From Litsea cubeba (Eukaryota; Streptophyta; Magnoliopsida; Laurales; Lauraceae), in NCBI GenBank assembly GCA_012931725.1, contig CM022946.1:61036098-61100097 (forward strand): 64,000 nucleotides of DNA. The letters run 5' to 3'. Positions 10,255 through 23,104 of the stretch are shown here, in pieces. The position numbers and the translations under genes were made by a program. How positions within the stretch are numbered: the stretch's first letter is position 1; every line of letters starts with the position of its first letter. Under the pieces are notes generated by a model that ran no database searches, had not been told where the DNA came from, and saw only the letters and a program-made list of their open reading frames with translations.

Positions 10255-11676
10255 TACTTTGGAAGGAGAAACGGGTACTGTTTCTTCACTGAGATTAGAA
10301 CGGTACCTTCCACGCCGCCCGCCGAAGCATTTGCATTCTCATGGGTAAAAGCATACATCATGCCCTGCTGTGGTTGGTTATGTTGTCCTTGCGCTGGCCC
10401 AAGTGGTCTCTGTTGACCCTGAAGTTGCACCTGCTGCTGTGGAGCTTGTCCCCTAAACTGTTGATTCTGAGGAGCCCTAAACTATTGTTGCTGCTGTGCC
10501 GGGGGAAATTGTTGTCCTGTTTGCTGCGGGTCCCTGCTGAGGTGCTGTCCTCCAATGCTGCTGCGAAGGCGCATGAGGTCCAACTGCCTGAGATGTCACC
10601 GTCTGACCGTCATTTTTGGGACAATATCGGACTCTATGTCCAAGCTGCCCACAGTGAAGACATGCTCCAGTCTCTCTGTAACACTGCTCTGTTGTGTGAT
10701 TCCTCCTACCACATCGCTCACACTGTTGGTTCTGACTAACCGAGGGTTGACTTTGAAACTTTGGTTTCTTCGGGTTGCCTTGGCTAGAAGACTGCCCTAA
10801 CTGATGTTGCTGAAATTTGGCCTGTCTTTCTGCTGACTTCTTCCTTAATGCACCTTCAGCCCAATATGCACTCTTCACCATCTCTTGGAATGTCGGGCGT
10901 TGATTGTCTCCAATCATCATATAGATATCAGTTGATAAACCATCAAGAAAACGGCTGATTTTCTCTTCCTCAGGAACGACTAGTGTAAGAGCATACTTAG
11001 CCAATCTGGTGAACTGTTGCTCATACTGCTGCACCGACATGTCACCTTGCACCAAGTTTTGGAAATCTCTCTTCCACTGGTCCTTGACATATTTGGGAAT
11101 AAATTTATCCATGAACTCCTTGGTGAATGTTTCCTATGCAATCTCTTCAGCAACTGCAGCTTGCACTACCATCTTCACCGAATTCCACCATTGGAGAGCT
11201 ATCCCTCTGAGCATGTAAGCTGCCAAATTCACTCGCTGTCTTTGAGTACAACGGAAAACTGCAAAGATCTGGTCCAGCTGCTTTATGAAATCATCTGCTG
11301 CCATGGGATCTTCTGACCCATGAAACTCAGGAGGAACCCTCTTCCTAAATTTCTCGTAGATGTCATTAGGATCCACTTCCTGAGGAAGCATGACCACTTG
11401 TACTGGCTGAGCTGCTCTGTCAGTCAATGCTATGATCTGAGCCTGGAATGCTGCCCTATCATGATCTGCTTGTGCCCTCTCAGCAGCCCTATCTTCTCTT
11501 TCTTGTTGTTTCTCTGCAGCTCGTTCTGCCATAGCTGCTTTCTGTTGCTCATTTTGAGTGGCCTGTGATTGCATAAAAGCTTGCAACAGCTGATTAAAAC
11601 GTTCGTCTGAGTTGTTCGATCCACTCCCAGGTTCTTTGTCCTGAGACCTTGTATTACGTTGAGCCATATCCTGCAA
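10255..11676 (-). pseudogene. Ty3/gypsy gag with two zinc knuckles, two in-frame stops
   Basis: The frame starts at ATG 11676 and would encode the capsid/nucleocapsid of the element. A retrotransposon gag domain spans the break at 11134-11136, where a TAG interrupts the frame. Downstream, two perfect CX2CX4HX4C knuckles follow each other: CERCGRRNHTTEQC and CLHCGQLGHRVRYC. A second TAG is at 10477-10479. After it the frame stays open to 10255, with Gln-rich sequence and then VEGTVLIS, which resembles the entry into the protease domain. Protease, RT, RNase H and integrase are absent. The final bases before the polypurine tract may be the last codons of pol. No protein could be made without readthrough. 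Confidence 0.8.
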
Positions 11677-11843
11677 TAAAATAAAGATGGTTTAGATCCT
11701 ATAAAACAAGCTAACAAACAATTCTATAGACTTTACAGATAGCACTTTAAAGTCTGTCTAACGGAAATCGTAATCCTCACCACGTCCTATTGTTTCTGTC
11801 CATTTTTTTAATATCCGAAGATCGTGCTGGCTCTGATACCAAC

Positions 11844-14467
11844 TGTCACGTCCCCAAAATAAGAATTGGGGAAAAACGTGAAAAATTAAAATAAATTCAA
11901 ATTCCTGTGTTTAATACAACACAAGCTTCCAAAAGTGGACCCACATAACATCACAAACCGTGGTGAGTCCAAATAAAATTTCATTAAATGCAACGGAAGC
12001 TTCATTCAATTGGTATTCAATGACCGTAAATAAGATCCAACACGAAAATCAAATAAACATTAATAATTAAAGTTGTAGAATGAATAAAACAATTACTAAG
12101 GAAATGTATATTATTAAATAAAGTTCATCTAGAGAATTGCTAAGATGACGTTCACTCTCATGCAGGCTCAGACAGCTCCAAAACCGTCTCCAGCATTCCA
12201 CTCGGGTTCGTCAGTTGGCTCAAACGCTTGAAACGTTTGATCCTCCTCCGTCTCCTCGGTAGGGTAGGGACCGGTACGTATGCACCAATAAACAAAGTAA
12301 ACAGCAAGTACGAAAGCATAATTTATAAATAAAACACAAGATCAATATGAGTAATGACATGTAATAATCATAAGAGAATAACAATATGGCAACGATGAAA
12401 AGAACGTATAACCTAAATCCAATCTATATAATAGAGCAATACAATAATCACACGGAAACAATGCCACTGCTTTGGGTGGTCAGCCCTAACTATCTAAATC
12501 ACGTCGGCGGTCATAAACCGATCGATAATCCGGAATACCGGTGAAACAATCAATGCGGATATTACAGTCATCGGTGATCAGCCATCCAATTACAACTGCA
12601 GTCGTTCAATTATGACCCAATCGATGTACATATATATACATATCATAATAGAATAAACCTAGTGATCTGTAATGCTCTGACATAGAAACTTAAGTCAAAG
12701 TGAAGGGCTGGCTGCACAACAATCCACAATCAATATCGATATCATTCGAATAAACCTCTACAATTTCTCAGTCGATTGCCAAGCCACATCATGGTCCATA
12801 TCCAATCAATACAGGGTATGCAGCTAATAGACCAACATCAATCTCAATCATGTATGCAAACCCGAAGGTCAAAGAATAACAACAACCCAATCCTAAAGTC
12901 AAACATAAGGTCTCATACCTAATAACCATAGGAATCTCTAAATAGATAAAAGGTCAACGCATCCTTTCTCGATCAATGGTGCATAGACCTAATTAAGGGT
13001 TTTCCAATAAAGATGGGTTGAGCTCGAATCTATTAGGATTTTCCCGAGGTTATATGAAGTACTAAACCCTATGTTAGTAATATACCGTGTGCCCAGACGA
13101 TATTTACTCAGTCCAATGATTCAATTATTAGTTCCCAAAAATATAAATTTATCACATTAAAAACCAAGGATATCATTTAAATATTAATTTGCAAATAATA
13201 ACTATAATGTATAATTTTAGAAAACCTAAGGATTCCATTCATAATATTTTCCAAATTCAAGTCTTTATGAAATAGGCCCAATGGTCTAATTGGCTTTATA
13301 AAACACCAGGGCCCTCTTTTCTAATTCTTAAAAACTAATGGTTGAAAATAAATATTCCAAAAGTAGCATGTGGATTCAAAAACATGCCCAGGTCAAATGC
13401 TCCCATCCAAAACGTGTCCATTCATAATTATTTTCCATTCTTTATTTCTATTCAATGTTAGGGTCATGTTACCAGGTCATCAGGTCACCGTCCCCAACAC
13501 AGATGCCTTTGTTTTCTTCCAATTCATGTACACGCTGAAAACTACACAGAACCCTTTTTTCCAACATAGCCTCACGCCTAATGTAATAAGATGCTAAGAT
13601 AGTGGACCCCACTGATCAATAACCAGTGATCAACCTCACAAGCATAAGTCGCCCAGGCATGTCCGGCCCTTTGATCGGACCAGATCTGATCAGATCTCCC
13701 CATGGGCCCCACATCAAGATTAAATAAAAGAAAGTAGAATAAATCAAACCTTAGGGCATAAAAATGGGTTTCTACATGCATCTAACACTAGAATCAACGA
13801 AAAACACAAGCATTAAATTTACAAATTATGGTTACAAATTATGGTTAAGTACTTGCCTTTCACCGGGGTTGAAGAAAAAGCAACAGATCTAACCAATACC
13901 CAACTCGAGATAACCGGGGCGCTCGATCACAATCCTATCGCCAATCTGACATAAGAGATGGGAAAGAAATGAGCAGATCTATTATAACCTTACCCAAAAC
14001 CTAACATTGAAAAGAAGAAGAAGATAACCCAAGAGTATAGATTTACTTCTCCAATGGCTTGAGGAGATGATTATCTGAGATTAGAAAGTCGAATCAAGAA
14101 TGATGGTATCCTCTGATCTTGATTCTGATGGCTGGATCCTAAAGTTGCAGAGGCTGGGGAAGTTGAAAGAGGAAGAAGACGAGGAAGAAGAACCGGGAGG
14201 AGTTGCAGATATAAGTGGGAAGAGATAAGTGGGAAGAGATTAAAATAAGGATTAGGTTAATGGGCTTAAGTTATTGGGTCAAAACTACGGGTCAGGTCAT
14301 CTACCCATCAACCCAACTCACCAATCCACATATCTAATCTAACGCGTGCCCCACTTAATCCTAACCACTTAAATAACTAAAATACATTCAATTAAAATAA
14401 TACTAATATTCTAATTAAAATATAATAATATATTAAAAAAAAATAGAAATGGGACCGAGATCTTACA
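11844..14467 (-). repeat. 5' LTR of the gag-only gypsy element (2624 bp)
   Basis: On the plus strand it runs from TGTCACGTCCCC at 11844 to GATCTTACA at 14467, giving TG...CA ends next to the primer-binding site. Its last 311 bases (14157-14467) match 9903-10211 almost perfectly. The only notable difference is at 'aagtgggaagagattaaaat' versus 'aaggacgagcgtttaaaat'. No coding sequence is seen inside. Confidence 0.8.
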
Positions 14468-14470
14468 ATA

Positions 14471-14910
14471 GGCCCCGGCTACGTCTTCGCCTGCGAAATC
14501 TTCACAGAGCGCAAGAACTGGAAGTCCCGAGGCTTCGGCCGCGTCCAGTTCGAGACCACTGATGCTGCCAACAAAGCCCATCTCCTCTCAATCCAAGGAA
14601 AGCTTGAATTCCTGCGCGCTCTCGCCCTCGTTCGAAGACGTCATCTTTCGCCCGGTGGGCGACCGGAGACGGGTTGTTGGTGGGGTGCTGCATGCGGGTT
14701 TTATGAGTGGGGAGGATTGCATGAGTGTGTTGGAGTCTTGGAGGGTGGTGAAGGCGGAGCTGATGCCGGAGAGGAAGAGGGTGGAGTTTTGGGTGGGTGT
14801 TGGAGAGGGAAATGGGGAGTGTTAATAGGATGGAGATTCAGTTTGGGGATTTGGTTGGGGTGTTTGGGTGTGTTTTGGGAGGTGGGAAGTCAAATGCACT
14901 TCTTCTCAAG
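14471..14910 (+). pseudogene. RDR2: RDR2-like exon 1 remnant (N-terminal region)
   Basis: It opens with a frame reading VFACEIFTERKNWKSRGFGR, the N-terminal RNA-binding-like region of RDR2. The first 25-30 codons are missing at the LTR junction. The frame shifts near 14605; the second frame includes FEDVIFRPVGDRRR and ends in KRVEFWVGVGEG. It shifts again near 14818 into MEIQFGDLVGVFG...ALLLK. The exon ends at CTCAAG with donor GTGATT. Confidence 0.8.
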
Positions 14911-17901
14911 GTGATTTCTTTTTTCCATGATTAATCATGCCTTCTGTTTTTTCTTCTCCGTCCTGTTTGTTAGATATACAATCTTTTCCCATGAACTTTG
15001 TTATGTTAAGCTCGGTTGGTGCTTCTCTTTAGTTATTTAGTGTTGGATTGATGATTAAAATCAGTTTCACAAGTATTGCTATTGGAGAATTATTGTCTCT
15101 AGACCAAAGCCAGTAGTACAGTTGGAAGGTGTCCATTTTTGCAAGTTACAACCATGTGGTTCAAGTAATGCTATCTATCAATCTTTTCACACACAGTTTT
15201 CATTTGGTGATATGGTCTTTGATGGCTTGACTGAAAGGTACCAATCTAAGCCCCTTGTGCGACAGGATTGGATGCAAATCCTTTTAAGATTATCACAACA
15301 ATTGACTTGGGGGCCTTAAATTTAATTACTTCTTAAGTGACACTTTTTATGACTTTGAATCTAGAGGTGAGTATAATTCAGATTAGGGTCAAATTAGGGC
15401 AAGTGCCAATTCACGGGTGTTTGTGAGTGTGAGGTGGTTGGACTCATGATAGGTGGCAGGGTACTTATATTGTTACCTCTATAAAGTAACCACGAGAGGT
15501 ACCACATTTGAGTATCTTTATTCCTTAAAAGCAGAAGGGGCCAATTTTCATCCCAATGTTTGGTTGTGGTACTTCCAATATAAGTAGGCCCTTTGTATCT
15601 CTAAATGGACTTAATAAGCTCTCTGATAACAGGTCTCTTTCTAAATGTTTAATACACTACAAAATCAAAATCAGAACTCTCTTTCCTATTAGAATTCCCT
15701 TAAAATATGTGATGTATCTGATGGAGTAAATTAGCTCTCTAATAATGTCTCTTTCTAAATTTCTAAGATGCTAAAAAATTAGTAACTTAGTTTCCTATTT
15801 GAAAACATGTGATCCATCTAATGGTGGAAATGACTCTAACTGGATTAAAATTTGTCAAAGCGATGAAATTCATCTTGCAAATATCGCTGATTTTCTGAAT
15901 CCATCGCAACATTTTCTTGAAAATATCTTATCGTGATATTTCATTTTTATTGTAATATTTTTTAGGTTTTTTAACAAAAAAATATACCTCTTATACATGT
16001 TTCTATGAACAAATGAAAATTTTGAATATTTACGGCTGAGTGATCAGAGCATAAAAAAAATATTTTTTAAAGGAAATATCCCCAACTCCTGATATTGTGA
16101 ATAAAAAAAATCACAATATCGTGAGTTTAAAACTCCTGTTTCAATGGCATCTCTTTCATTCTTCTCTTTCATCACATGTTGGAGCATTTCAGTCATTTTC
16201 AGCAGCAAAAATTGTTTGCGCGTTCTTCTCTCCTTGGACCATCCCAAAGTCACAACCTCCATCCTAGGGATGGCAATGGGTCGGGTTTAAGTGCGGCTCA
16301 CCCTGACACGCTTATTAGGGGCGGGTTTGTTAGCATGTTGGTAGGGTTTGGGTCGAGTATGGGTTTTCATGCATTAACCCGAGTCGGGTTTGGGTTTTTG
16401 GGTGCATCAACCTGCCCCGCCCCATATATCTTTACTTCATATGTTACTTAGTTCATTTCATTTCATCTGAGAGCTCAGTAGTGGAATGGCGATGAGGGTG
16501 GATATTTTCCTAGAGGTTACGATTTTAAATCTCCTCTTAACACATTTATTTTTTTCATACTTTTCGAAAATATTAAATAAACCACTAACAAGCCCGACCT
16601 GACCCGAGATGCCATGGGGTGGGTTTGGTATGACAACCATCGAACCTGTCACGGGTCGGGGCGGGTATGGTACAACAGATATACCAATCGTGTCGGGTTC
16701 GGGTCTACCTAAACCCAAACTGGACCCGCCCACTGCGACCCCTACTCCATCCCCTTCTGCCTCTTTTAATACTCTATGGATGTTTCCATTTTGAGGGTCA
16801 CTGTATCGTGCATAACTTGTCATGAAATCTGAACCATCTGTCATTAGTATCCTGGAATTCACTTATGCAAATGGCTAAGATTTTCTGCCACCTCATGAAT
16901 GCTATTCTAGTAGATGGGAAGGAGGGAAGGAGTCGTTCAAGTCAGGGGCGTAGAACTCTAGTTTTATATTTAATGATGATGTTCAATGAGTTGAATCGTG
17001 GAGAACTATGATGCACATGGTGTTGTATCGTATCTGATACTTCTCTCTCTCTCTCTCTCTCTTAAAGTAGAGTATACATGATTGTTAAAATATTAAAAAA
17101 CCAAATGCATCAGTAGAACTTGTAGGAATCTACAACAATTACCAAACAGCGCACACAATGTTATACAGTAAGTTAATGTTTATGTTCCACTGATACAAAA
17201 TCTATCAAAATTTAAATTTGTTAATAGTATGTATCCAAGTGGCCCACAATGTTTCTTAAATCTTTGATTTTTTTATTTGTAATGTTTCTTAAAAACTTTG
17301 CGATAATACCACAATATTATCGGTGATATTCATGATGTGTTATGCATCTTTGTTTTTTGCAATTTAAGAAATATGGAACTAATTACTTAACAGATGCAAT
17401 TCTTCTGAATGGATTCTAATTGGAATTGTTTTTGCATCTGGAAGTTCTGGTCTTGTGTAAGTTCTTTAATGTAAGTGCAAAATTGTCAGGCACTTGCTTT
17501 TCATGCAACATTAGCATCCTAGCTTGTATTAATTATGTCCAAGGCAAATGACTGCTATGTTCCCGAGGCCTATCCAGGTCTGGGCCATGTCTTTATCAGG
17601 CATGATATGAGGTCTGCATTGAATGCACGTGCACAAATTCATGCTTGGCCCATCCAGGAAGTCAGTTAATAGGCCCTAAGCCTAACATGATAAACAAATT
17701 TGTTACTCCGAGCCCAACCCGTGGCAAACATTGTCCAGAGCCCTGCCTAAATAATTTTGGGCCTTGGAATTCAAGACTTGACCACCTTGCACCTGTGTCT
17801 ACATGCTGTCTAGATCCTGTTCTAAGTGGGTCAGTTCCTGTTGCAACTGTAGTTATAAACTAATCTGGCAAATTGTCTGATGCCAAACTGTAATTTTTCA
17901 G
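14911..17901 (+). other. Intron 1 of the RDR2 pseudogene, no genes
   Basis: 2991 bases between donor GTGATT and acceptor TTTTTCAG. It contains a degenerate duplication of about 125 bp (15609-15825, 'agctctctgataacaggtct' and 'agctctctaataatgtctct'). A region rich in GGGTCGGG/CCCGACCC motifs (16260-16760) may be an old hAT-like MITE. There is a (TC)n tract at 17041-17063. No coding potential is supported. Confidence 0.7.
17041..17063. repeat. (TC)n microsatellite
   Basis: About eleven TC dinucleotides in the RDR2 pseudogene intron 1. Confidence 0.9.
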
Positions 17902-19797
17902 GTCAAGTACGCTCCTAGAATCTGCTATAAATTTCAGGACCTACACTGGCTTCAAGTTTGATAGTGACCGTTACCATGTCTGCAGGGAGGATTTTGAGTT
18001 CCTGTGGATTTGCACCACAGATTTCTCAGGGCAGAAGTCCATTGGGCAGTTATCATGTTATTGGTGGGAAATTGCTGATGAGTTGATATGTTCAGAGATC
18101 CTCACTGGTTTCCCACTTTATGAAGAACTGGAGAACCTAACTACAAGACAAGGGAAACTCATTTGTCCTGCATCAGAACTAGTTCCCATAATAAATCCTC
18201 CATCTTATCCTAAGTTGGAATATGAGATTCTTTTCGGACTGAATTCCCTGGTTCATGCCCAAAAGATTGGTGCAGCTGCAGTAAATGACAAATTGCTTGA
18301 CCTGCTAAGGGGATTAACCATAGAAACTGCTAATACTATCCTTCTGAAGCTGCAAAAGATGAAGTCAACTTGCTACGAACCCATGAACTTTATTCAAAAT
18401 CACCTAAATAGCATGAAAAGTCCAATGCGCCTGCCTCTGTCACTCCAAAAATTGTTATTGGAAAAGAACCTAATGAGCTGTCATCGAGTACTCATTAGTT
18501 CGTCAAAATTTTTTCTTTTTGGATCCCGAGCTTGAAACCTCCAATTATGTAGTAAAGCATTATGCTGCATATGCTTCTGACTTCATTCGAGTTTCATTTG
18601 TAGAAGAGGATTGGACTAAGCTTCCTTCTGATTCCATTTCAATGAGAATTGAGCATGGTATATTTTCAGACCCAACAGAACTAGAATATACGATCGGATA
18701 CTAGCTACTCTCAGAGATGGGATTGTCATTGGGGACAAGAAATTTGAATTCCTTGCCTTCTCAGCGAGTCAGCTTCATTCAAGTTCTGTTTGGACGTTTT
18801 CTTCAAATGATGCAGTAAGTGCAGAAAGTATTCGACAATGGATGGGTTGTTTTAGCAAAATCCGCAGTGTGTCAAAATGCGCAGTGAGAATGGGACAGGT
18901 ATTCAGCTCTTCCTTGCAAACATTTAATGTCCCGAAACAAGATGTTCAGATCATTCCTGATATTGAAATGGTAACTGACGGTATCAAGTTTTGCTTTTCA
19001 GATGGGATTGGTAAAATTTCGCTATCATTTGCCAGACAAGTTGCTCAGAAGTGTGGACTGAACAAAATTCCTTCAGCTTTCCAAATAAGATATGGGGGCT
19101 ACAAAGGAGTTGTAGCCATTGACCATACATCCTTTTGGAAACTGTCATTGCGTCGGAGTATGCTAAAGTTTGACTCGAAGAATACCATGCTCTGTATCAC
19201 TAAATGGAGCGAGTCTATGCCCAGTTATTTGAATCAGGAAATTGTTTGTCTCTTGTCCACGTTGGGAATAGCAGATGAAAATTTTGAATTGATACAGGGT
19301 GACCAAATGAGTCTTTTAGATGGGATGCTAACAAATAGAGATATGGCACTGAATGTTTTGGAGGGCATGACTGGAGGCAGTACAAAAGCAGATTTAGCAC
19401 AGATGTTGCTGCAGGGTTATGAGCCAGATGAAGATCCTTATCTCTCGATGATGCTTAAAGCTCATCGTGAGTATCAGCTATCTGAAATACGAAGTAAGTG
19501 CCGTGTATTTGTACCAAAAGGCAGAGTCTTGATGGGATGCTTGGATGAAACAGGAATATTAGATTTTGGTCAAGTATATGTCCATGTGACTTTGACGAGG
19601 TCAGAGCTAGAAGACATGGGTCAATCTTATTTCCAAAGAACCAGTGAAAAAACATCTGTAGTAGTAGGAAAAGTTATAGTTACCAAAAACCCTTGCATCC
19701 ATCCAGGTGATATAAGAGTGCTCCAAGCTGTTTACAATCCAGAATTAGAAGATACAGGATTGATAGACTGTGTCATCTTCCCTTAGAAAGGAGCAAG
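17902..19797 (+). pseudogene. RDR2: RDR2-like exon 2 (large polymerase exon), broken
   Basis: It starts VKYAPRI after TTTTTCAG, then shifts frame near 17935 to FKFDSDRYHVCREDFEFLW. An extra base near 18522 (in GGATCCCGAGC, family FGPELET) and a missing base near 18680 shift it twice more. From about 18690 to 19783 the frame is continuous through MGCFSKIRSVSKCA, FCFSDGIGKISLSFA and AFQIRYGGYKGVVA, all core RdRP motifs. TAG at 19784-19786 replaces the Gln of FPQKG. The splice donor GTAAAT follows at 19798. Confidence 0.88.
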
Positions 19798-20794
19798 GTA
19801 AATGTTTTCAATATTGTTCAAGTATTTTTCAACTGTGAGTACATGAACTCACTAATTAAGTTTAGAACAGGTATTATCTTCAAGTTTCTTCAAAAATTAT
19901 GATTTTTTCTTTATAGTTTTTAGAGTCAATTTTAGGGAGTTGTGGGAATTGGTCAGACTTGGCTGATGCAACTTGGTATTGAGGAGTCAATTTGGTTTTG
20001 GTCACAATGAAGTCACTCCCACCCTATAACTGAGTTTGTGTTTAAAGATTAAAAAAAAAGAAAAAATTATATCTTCATTAAACCATTTAGGTTCATTAAC
20101 TTCCTTTATTGATAAAAAAAGGTTCTTTTTTTTTTTAGTTTTCTTTAACTTTTAAGAAGGTAATGGTCATTGGTCGTCAGTCATGATCAGTTGGAGTAAG
20201 TTTCAGCAATCAGAACATCCAGAAAGTCTCTTTCTCTCTAAAACTAATAAATAAACTCTAGAAAGTGGGCCTTCACTGTCAATATTCCATAGTTTGATTA
20301 ATTTTCACATGAAAAACGAAATCATTAGCTCAGTTTATGCCAAAAGCTATTGATGGCTGATGATTTATTTAAAATCTGTTTCAAGAATGGGTATGATTTT
20401 AAAGAAGATGACCGGTCATCTACTGAATCTGAATAGTTCATATCACAAATTTTGATATGCATGTATTTAAATATTGGTTATATCATTCAAACATCTTCAA
20501 TACTCCCATCTTTTGAAGTAATTCCAAAATTCTCACCATCCATCCTTCTATGGTGTGCATATTTTACTGATTTCTTTTATCTTATTTGGTAGAGGAATTT
20601 TTTTTTTTTACTTTCATTAATAAACAAGAAGTACAAGAGAAATATACTGACAGGCAAAAGCAGGAAAACATGACTTATTTGGTAGAGGATAAGAACATAT
20701 TTTTTTATGTAAACTGTAAGCCATCGTGATAACAAGATAGCTTCTTCCTCTTCTGCTTATATTGAGTCTTCCCTTATGAATTATTGTCTACACA

Positions 20795-21285
20795 TTGATG
20801 CTTGTACATGGCACTTAAGATTAGAACATATAGGAAAAGACAAAATTAAGAAGCTAATGAATGTACGGTTGATCCCAAAATTGGACAAAGTAGAGTTTTG
20901 ATACGTATGAGCACTATCTGTCGGGAAAGATGACTAAGAAACCCTTCCTTAAAGGTAAAGGGCAATGAAATTATTAGATGTTATACATTCAGATATTTGT
21001 GGACTTCAGGAAGTAAAGACTCATGGAGGAAATATTTAATAACATTTATAGATGATTATTCAACCTATGGATATGCATATCTGATTGCTCACAAGAATGA
21101 AGCCATAACAATCTTTGATGAATATAGAAGAGAAGTGGAAAATCAATTAGGAAGAACAATTAAAGTGTTGTGAATTGATAGAGGAGAGTATATGTCGATT
21201 GAGTTCAATGAATACTATAAATGGAATGGCATTAAACACCAATTAACAATGGCTTATGTACCAATTAATGAGATGTTGGCATGAG
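20795..21285 (+). pseudogene. Ty1/copia integrase fragment
   Basis: Broken frames show a GAG-pre-integrase segment (WHLRLEHIGKDKIKKLM), a diverged 'LSGKMTKKP', then FITFIDDYS-like ITFIDDYSTYGYAYL and EYRREVENQLGRTIKVL. These are hallmarks of copia integrase. Several stops and a frameshift. Both ends are truncated and no LTR is attached. Confidence 0.75.
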
Positions 21286-21339
21286 GTAGCTTTTTCTTCA
21301 GTCCCTAGGTTTCTTTGTTGTCTTAGATAGATCCCTCTC

Positions 21340-21925
21340 CACCTGATTTTGCAAACTAGACTTTGAATGGAGTGCGATTGGTATCCCAGGTGGTGCGGGC
21401 GTTGAATGAATTATTAGAGACTAAGGGGGTGGCTATGCTCTTATTCGCCGGTCTGGAAGGGTTTTGTTTGGTGAATAAGGCGGAAATGGAAGCTTTGCAG
21501 TGGGCCTTAGCTAAGCTACTCGTCCTCAACTCACAAATATCCAGGTTGAAGGGGACTCCCTCTATGCAATTAAATGCGCTAAGGGGACTCCCTTTGTTGG
21601 ATGAAATTGGCTAAGGGCTATTGGTTCATGGTTGATGTGGCGGAGGAGGTCATCGACCTAGGGGCTAACTTGAGCACTTTCTTCTTTTTCGTAAGAAAAG
21701 CCGACTCTGAGGCTATTGTTTTTGCTGAAGATGGTGTTTCCAAGATAAGTCTTTGGATAGATCAGCCGTAGTCTTATCTAATCTGTTGTAATCTCTATCT
21801 TTTCTTTGGTTCTGTAGGGGCCACTTAGATGTTGGGACTTTGATTGTGCACCTTTATATAGCTTTCAATACATTTCTCTTGTACTGTTTAGCTTCTTTTA
21901 ATAAATCTTGATACCTTCTGAAAAA
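21340..21925 (+). pseudogene. L1-type LINE 3' end with RNase H remnant
   Basis: Frames contain NKAEMEALQWALAK, typical of the RNase H domain at the end of plant L1 ORF2, and further degenerate sequence to about 21770. A 3' tail with AATAAATCTTGATACC and an A-rich end follows. The rest of the element is missing, as is usual for 5'-truncated LINEs. Confidence 0.6.
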
Positions 21926-22059
21926 GGGCACTATTTGGAATCCACAATCATGATTGAAGATTCCATTATGTCAACCAAAAACAAAATTATAAATGGAAAA
22001 AAAAATCTACATTTGCCACATAGGACAATTCCATTCTAGGAATTCATGTAAATCTCGAA

Positions 22060-22765
22060 CGAGCATACCCTTGTGCAATGAGAGGGTTCTGTGGTAGAGG
22101 GGAAAATCTTGCTGATTTTCCATGCAATCCACTCTTTTGTTGTTTGGTGCAACACATTTTCCTTGTAGAGCAGGAAAAAGAATGAGCTGATTTTCCTCGA
22201 TAGGGGTTTTGGATTCCCTATGGGAGGAGGGTTAGAAATGCAGGATCCCTCTCCCATAGAAATAGAAACTCAAGGATCATGGAATCCTCTGGTTGAAAAA
22301 ACTAAGTCCATAGGGCGCGTTTTTGTGACAAGAGGATTCTGCGATAGAGTGGAAAATTGTTTTCATTTTCCATACGACCCACTATTTCATTGTTTGGTGC
22401 ATCAAATTTTCCTCTCAGAAAAGGAAAAGGATGAATTGATTTTCCCTGATAGATATATTATGATTTCCTTTGTGTAGGGTAGGAATGCAGATTCATCTCT
22501 CCTGTATAAACATAAATTCGTAAAGAGCGGAATCCTCTAGCTTCACAAACAAGAGGATTCTGAGAAAAAGAGGAAAGCTTTGATTTTTTTTTTTGCAACT
22601 CACTATTTGGTTGTTTGGTGGAATCTTTTTATAAGAAAAGGGTAAAAAGTGAACTGATTTTCTTCAATAAAAAAGGATTTTGATCTTACTATGGGAGGGG
22701 GTAGGAATGTAGGATTCCTCTCCAATAGATTTAGAAATCCACTAAGTGAAAAGCCCTCTCATTGC
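22060..22765. repeat. Three head-to-tail MITE-like units of about 215 bp
   Basis: Each unit starts with (CA)AGAGGATTCTG and ends with GGAATCCTCT or a decayed form, i.e. inverted termini. In between come 'tttggtgca', a TTTCC-rich part and GGGAGGRGGGTTAGAAATGCA-like sequence. Units are at about 22080-22300, 22326-22549 and 22550-22765. A fourth, better-preserved copy lies at 36191-36406. Confidence 0.65.
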
Positions 22766-23104
22766 ACAAACAAATCATTAAGAAATTAGAAGGCATCTCT
22801 GTCTCGCACTTATGGCGATGTTTGGAGATCTTCCATTTTCCCTCTGTTTTTAGCAGTATTGCAGTTGATTGGTCATCATTGAAAGTTTAACCTAGTTTTG
22901 ATGGTAATGTGATGAAGGTTGGAAGACATGGAACAAGGGGGAATTGTAATGGATTTTGAGGGTCTTCTGCTTTGTAACTATTCTATGCCACAGCATGATG
23001 GGGATCCTAGTGAGACAAAAGTTTTCTCCTTGCTTGCTGTTGGACGTTGGTAAACCTCTAGGCAAGAAGCTGTTTAGAAGATGATTCACTTTTCTGAGAT
23101 TCTT

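Larger units (their letters stand above)
9903..14467 (-). mobile_element. Ty3/gypsy element, gag-only deletion derivative (minus strand)
   Basis: On the minus strand the order is: 5' LTR (14467-11844), 2-base spacer, primer-binding site TGGTATCAGAGCC (11841-11829, initiator Met tRNA type), gag, deleted pol, polypurine tract AAGGGGGGGGAGAA (10225-10212), and a 3' LTR remnant (10211-9903). Two zinc knuckles and the gag type suggest a chromovirus-like lineage, an inference. The 3' LTR is truncated to 309 bp at its outer end, so no target duplication can be tested. The right end abuts RDR2 exon 1 sequence. Confidence 0.85.

Noticed and set aside
16255..16760. hAT-like MITE in intron 1
   Set aside because: GGGATGGCAATGGGTCGGG at the left and CCACTGCGACCCCTACTCCATCCCC at the right resemble inverted ends, but no target duplication was found and the right end is poorly matched; left as a note only.
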